From CAIKZJ01 sp041675325 (GTDB lineage Bacteria > Bacteroidota > Ignavibacteria > Tepidaquicellales > Tepidaquicellaceae): a DNA stretch of 7,857 nucleotides. The notes beneath the pieces were generated by a model that worked only from the letters and a program-made list of their open reading frames with translations, did no database searches and had not been told where the DNA came from. The stretch lies in contig JBAYUG010000112.1 of the NCBI GenBank assembly GCA_041675325.1, positions 1-7,857 of the forward strand, read 5' to 3'. Both the position numbers and the translations under genes were made by a program. Of the stretch, positions 5,633 to 7,857 are shown piece after piece; the stretch's first letter is position 1, and every line of letters starts with the position of its first letter.

Positions 5633-7857
5633 TTATATATTAGAATCTCGCGGAATCTTTATTGTAAATTTAAGCCCTCCGGAAATTTTATTCGATGCAG
5701 TTATCGTTCCCTTATGTGCTTCGACAATTCCTTTCGTTATTGAAAGACCAAGTCCCGTGCCGCCGGCTACCTTATTATCTATTCTGTAAAACTTGTCGAA
5801 AATATGTTCCATGTTTTCTTCCGGAACTCCTTTCCCGTTATCAGATACAATAAAGTAAATATTATTCTCATCATAGGATGCCTGAAGCTCGATTTTGGCA
5901 TCCTTTGGTGTGTAAGCCAGTGCATTTTGCACTATATTTTTCAATGCCTGTTCCATGAGGGTAATATCTATATTTAAGAACGGGAAATTATCTTGTACCT
6001 CTACATTTATGTTACGGGATTTTTTATCCTTCTCGAAATTGTTTAAGACGCTGTCAATTAAATCATTTACATCGCAGGTTTTTAAATTCGGAATTAATTT
6101 ACCGCTTTCAATTCTGGCCATATCTAACAAATTCTCGACCAATTTGTTAAGCCTTATACTCGCCTCGTTTATTTCTTCAAATAATTGAATTTGTGTTAAA
6201 TCAGAATTATCGGATTTTGTATGTAGTAAAAAACTTGACGCACCCATAATAGCTGCTATAGGTGTTTTTAGTTCATGTGAAATACTGTCGAATAGAATCT
6301 TGTATAATTTTTCCGATTCCTGATATACCAGAGTTTTATTAACGGTTTGATTCAGAAGTTCGCGCTCAATAGCGGAACCGGTTTGGTTTACAAAATTATC
6401 AATAAGTGTTTCATGTTCTCTGTAAGTAAATTCATTCTCGAATTTTAATCCTATTACTCCGTATGTATCTCTTGGTCCTACCATTGGGTAATAGACATAC
6501 TCGGCAAAAGGCAGTGAGTCAGTGTAATGTCCTGCCTTTTTACGATTGCTGTAAACCCATTGTGCCACGCTTAGTTCTTTATCTGTAATTTCCTTTGAAT
6601 CTGTTTTATTATTAATATAAATCCCATTTTTATCAATAAGTAAGAATATTATTTCTGCACTAAATACCTTCTTAAAGTTCTTCATCGATTCGCTGATTAC
6701 TTCTTCCAGATTATTAGATTTTGAAAGGTCATTTGCCAGATTATATAATGCAACCGCTCTTTCTTCTCTTTGCATTACTGCTTTTTCACGCTGACGGATT
6801 TTGGTAGTTAAAATTCCTGTTACTAATGCAACAATAAGAAACATAATAAATGTTAGTAAATCCTCGCTGCGATGAATTAATAATGTAAATCGTGGAGGTA
6901 CGAAAAAGTAATTCCAGATAATCGGACTGATTATTGCCGAAACCAGAACTGGACCTGGACCAAAAAATAACGGTAATAAAGTTACAACAAATAATAAAAT
7001 CATTGCAACAGCCTGATATCCTAATACTGAACTTAATGAAAAACATATTGCTGCAACTATGCATACGATAAGTGATGAATAAAAGTATTTCCATATTCCT
7101 GACTGGAGTTTCGGTAGAAAAGTATGAGTATTCTTCTCTGCAGGAATATTATCCCCCGATACTATATATACATCTATTTTTCCGCACTCCGATAAAATTC
7201 TATCAACTATGCCTTTTCTGAATATTCTTGAAATCAAGCTCGAATCGAGAGATTTACCAATTACGATGTGAGTGACATTTTCTCTTTTTGCGATTCTTAA
7301 AATTCCTTTAACTACATCAGTATCGGCTGTAGTAATTATTTCAGCTCCAAGCTCTTTTGCGAGTTCCAGATTCTTTTTAAGTTTAAGCTTCTGTTTCTCG
7401 CTGAGATTCACAGCTGTCTCAACATGAACTGCTACCCAGCTTGCTTCCATTGTGTATGCAATCCTTCTTGCCCAGCGTATCAGGTCTGAAGAGTTTGGAC
7501 TCGGACTAATACCTAATAAAATTCTTTGTGTTGATTTCCACGGTCCCGGTATTCTGTTTTCCTGCATATAATCCCTGACCTGCTTATCAACCCTGTCTGC
7601 TGTGAGCCTTAATGATAATTCTCTTAAGGCATTTAAATTTCCTTTTCTGAAAAAGTTTTCAACAGCATCTTTAGTCTTATCCGCTGTATAAACTTTTCCA
7701 TCGGAAAGCCTTTGCAGGAGTTCGTCCGGTGAAATATCAAGTAATTCGATTTCATCCGCAATATCGAGAATTGAATCTGGAATAGTTTCTTTTATCATAA
7801 CACCAGTAATCTGACTGACAGTATCTGCAAGGCTTTCGATATGCTGTACATTTACCG
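5633..7857 (-). CDS. kdpD: KdpD sensor histidine kinase, N-terminus cut off by the window edge
   Basis: Inner-membrane turgor/K+ sensor kinase that phosphorylates KdpE. The frame is open to the right edge, where NVQHIESL and QITGV match the family just before ETIPD, so the Met at 7798 is internal and the Walker-containing start of the KdpD domain lies outside. Numbering from that Met, the rest of the KdpD domain runs to about 85, with DEIELLD and ENFFRKGNLNALREL. A UspA-like domain spans about 90-215. Four membrane helices of the DUF4118 type follow (about 239-332), then a basic stretch, a GAF-like domain (about 350-480) and HisKA with phospho-acceptor H508 in SISHELKTP. The ATPase domain has the N box around N625, G1 DNGKGVP (653-659), the F box FDKFYRID and G2 GGTGLGLSI (679-687). 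All kinase motifs are intact. The frame stops four bases before kdpE starts. Confidence 0.93.
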   Translation of the reverse strand, partial: VNVQHIESLADTVSQITGVMIKETIPDSILDIADEIELLDISPDELLQRLSDGKVYTADKTKDAVENFFRKGNLNALRELSLRLTADRVDKQVRDYMQENRIPGPWKSTQRILLGISPSPNSSDLIRWARRIAYTMEASWVAVHVETAVNLSEKQKLKLKKNLELAKELGAEIITTADTDVVKGILRIAKRENVTHIVIGKSLDSSLISRIFRKGIVDRILSECGKIDVYIVSGDNIPAEKNTHTFLPKLQSGIWKYFYSSLIVCIVAAICFSLSSVLGYQAVAMILLFVVTLLPLFFGPGPVLVSAIISPIIWNYFFVPPRFTLLIHRSEDLLTFIMFLIVALVTGILTTKIRQREKAVMQREERAVALYNLANDLSKSNNLEEVISESMKNFKKVFSAEIIFLLIDKNGIYINNKTDSKEITDKELSVAQWVYSNRKKAGHYTDSLPFAEYVYYPMVGPRDTYGVIGLKFENEFTYREHETLIDNFVNQTGSAIERELLNQTVNKTLVYQESEKLYKILFDSISHELKTPIAAIMGASSFLLHTKSDNSDLTQIQLFEEINEASIRLNKLVENLLDMARIESGKLIPNLKTCDVNDLIDSVLNNFEKDKKSRNINVEVQDNFPFLNIDITLMEQALKNIVQNALAYTPKDAKIELQASYDENNIYFIVSDNGKGVPEENMEHIFDKFYRIDNKVAGGTGLGLSITKGIVEAHKGTITASNKISGGLKFTIKIPRDSNI

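Noticed and set aside
5955..7094. Open frames overlapping kdpD (5955-6188 on + and 6786-7094 on -)
   Set aside because: Both lie wholly within conserved kinase, GAF or membrane-domain coding sequence and have no features of their own.
7796..7798. ATG as the start of kdpD
   Set aside because: The reading frame continues upstream to the window edge with clear KdpD residues (NVQHIESL, QITGV), so this Met is internal and the gene is truncated by the window, not short.

Overview
The window is AT-rich and reads as chromosome of a Bacteroidota/Chlorobi-group bacterium, most likely Ignavibacteria-like. The evidence is a secreted protein ending in a type IX secretion (Por) sorting domain of the YPNPFNP...GVYFYRL...KKMILVK type, a KdpD/KdpE pair, and intergenic DNA full of short CTTTGCG / CTCTGCGG / TGCGGT words of a kind I recall from such genomes. 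The taxonomic call is inference; no rRNA gene or other phylogenetic marker is present.

Layout, left to right. (1) 1-334, + strand: the end of a DUF2200 gene whose start lies outside the window. (2) 335-781: an AT-rich spacer. Its right part holds a good sigma70-like promoter (TTGACT, 17 bp, TAATAT) and, directly downstream, an ordered dyad that looks like the operator of the next gene. (3) 782-1642, + strand: a TrmB-family winged-helix regulator. (4) 1643-1763: a short spacer with a perfect 16-bp palindrome containing TATAAT, then a clear Shine-Dalgarno. (5) 1764-3971, + strand: a 735-residue exported protein made of 13 clear plus one decayed YCF48/BNR-like propeller repeats and a type IX sorting domain, followed by a strong intrinsic terminator. 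(6) 3972-4920: about 950 bp without a gene, between convergent transcription units, containing several kinds of direct and tandem repeats. (7) 4921-5628 and 5633-7857, - strand: kdpE and kdpD, four bases apart. KdpD runs off the right edge, so its N-terminal ATP-binding part is missing here.

How the parts may work together. KdpD/KdpE are a turgor/K+ two-component system that normally controls the kdpFABC potassium pump; the pump genes are not in the window and would be expected to the right. The TrmB-type regulator probably controls its own promoter, since the dyad overlaps the predicted transcription start. Control of the neighbouring secreted protein is only a possibility, resting on adjacency and a shared TTGTAT arm. 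I see no phage, transposon, CRISPR or defence genes. The least explained parts are the dyad before the TrmB gene and the repeat-rich convergent spacer, especially an eight-unit 11-bp array at 4694-4781.
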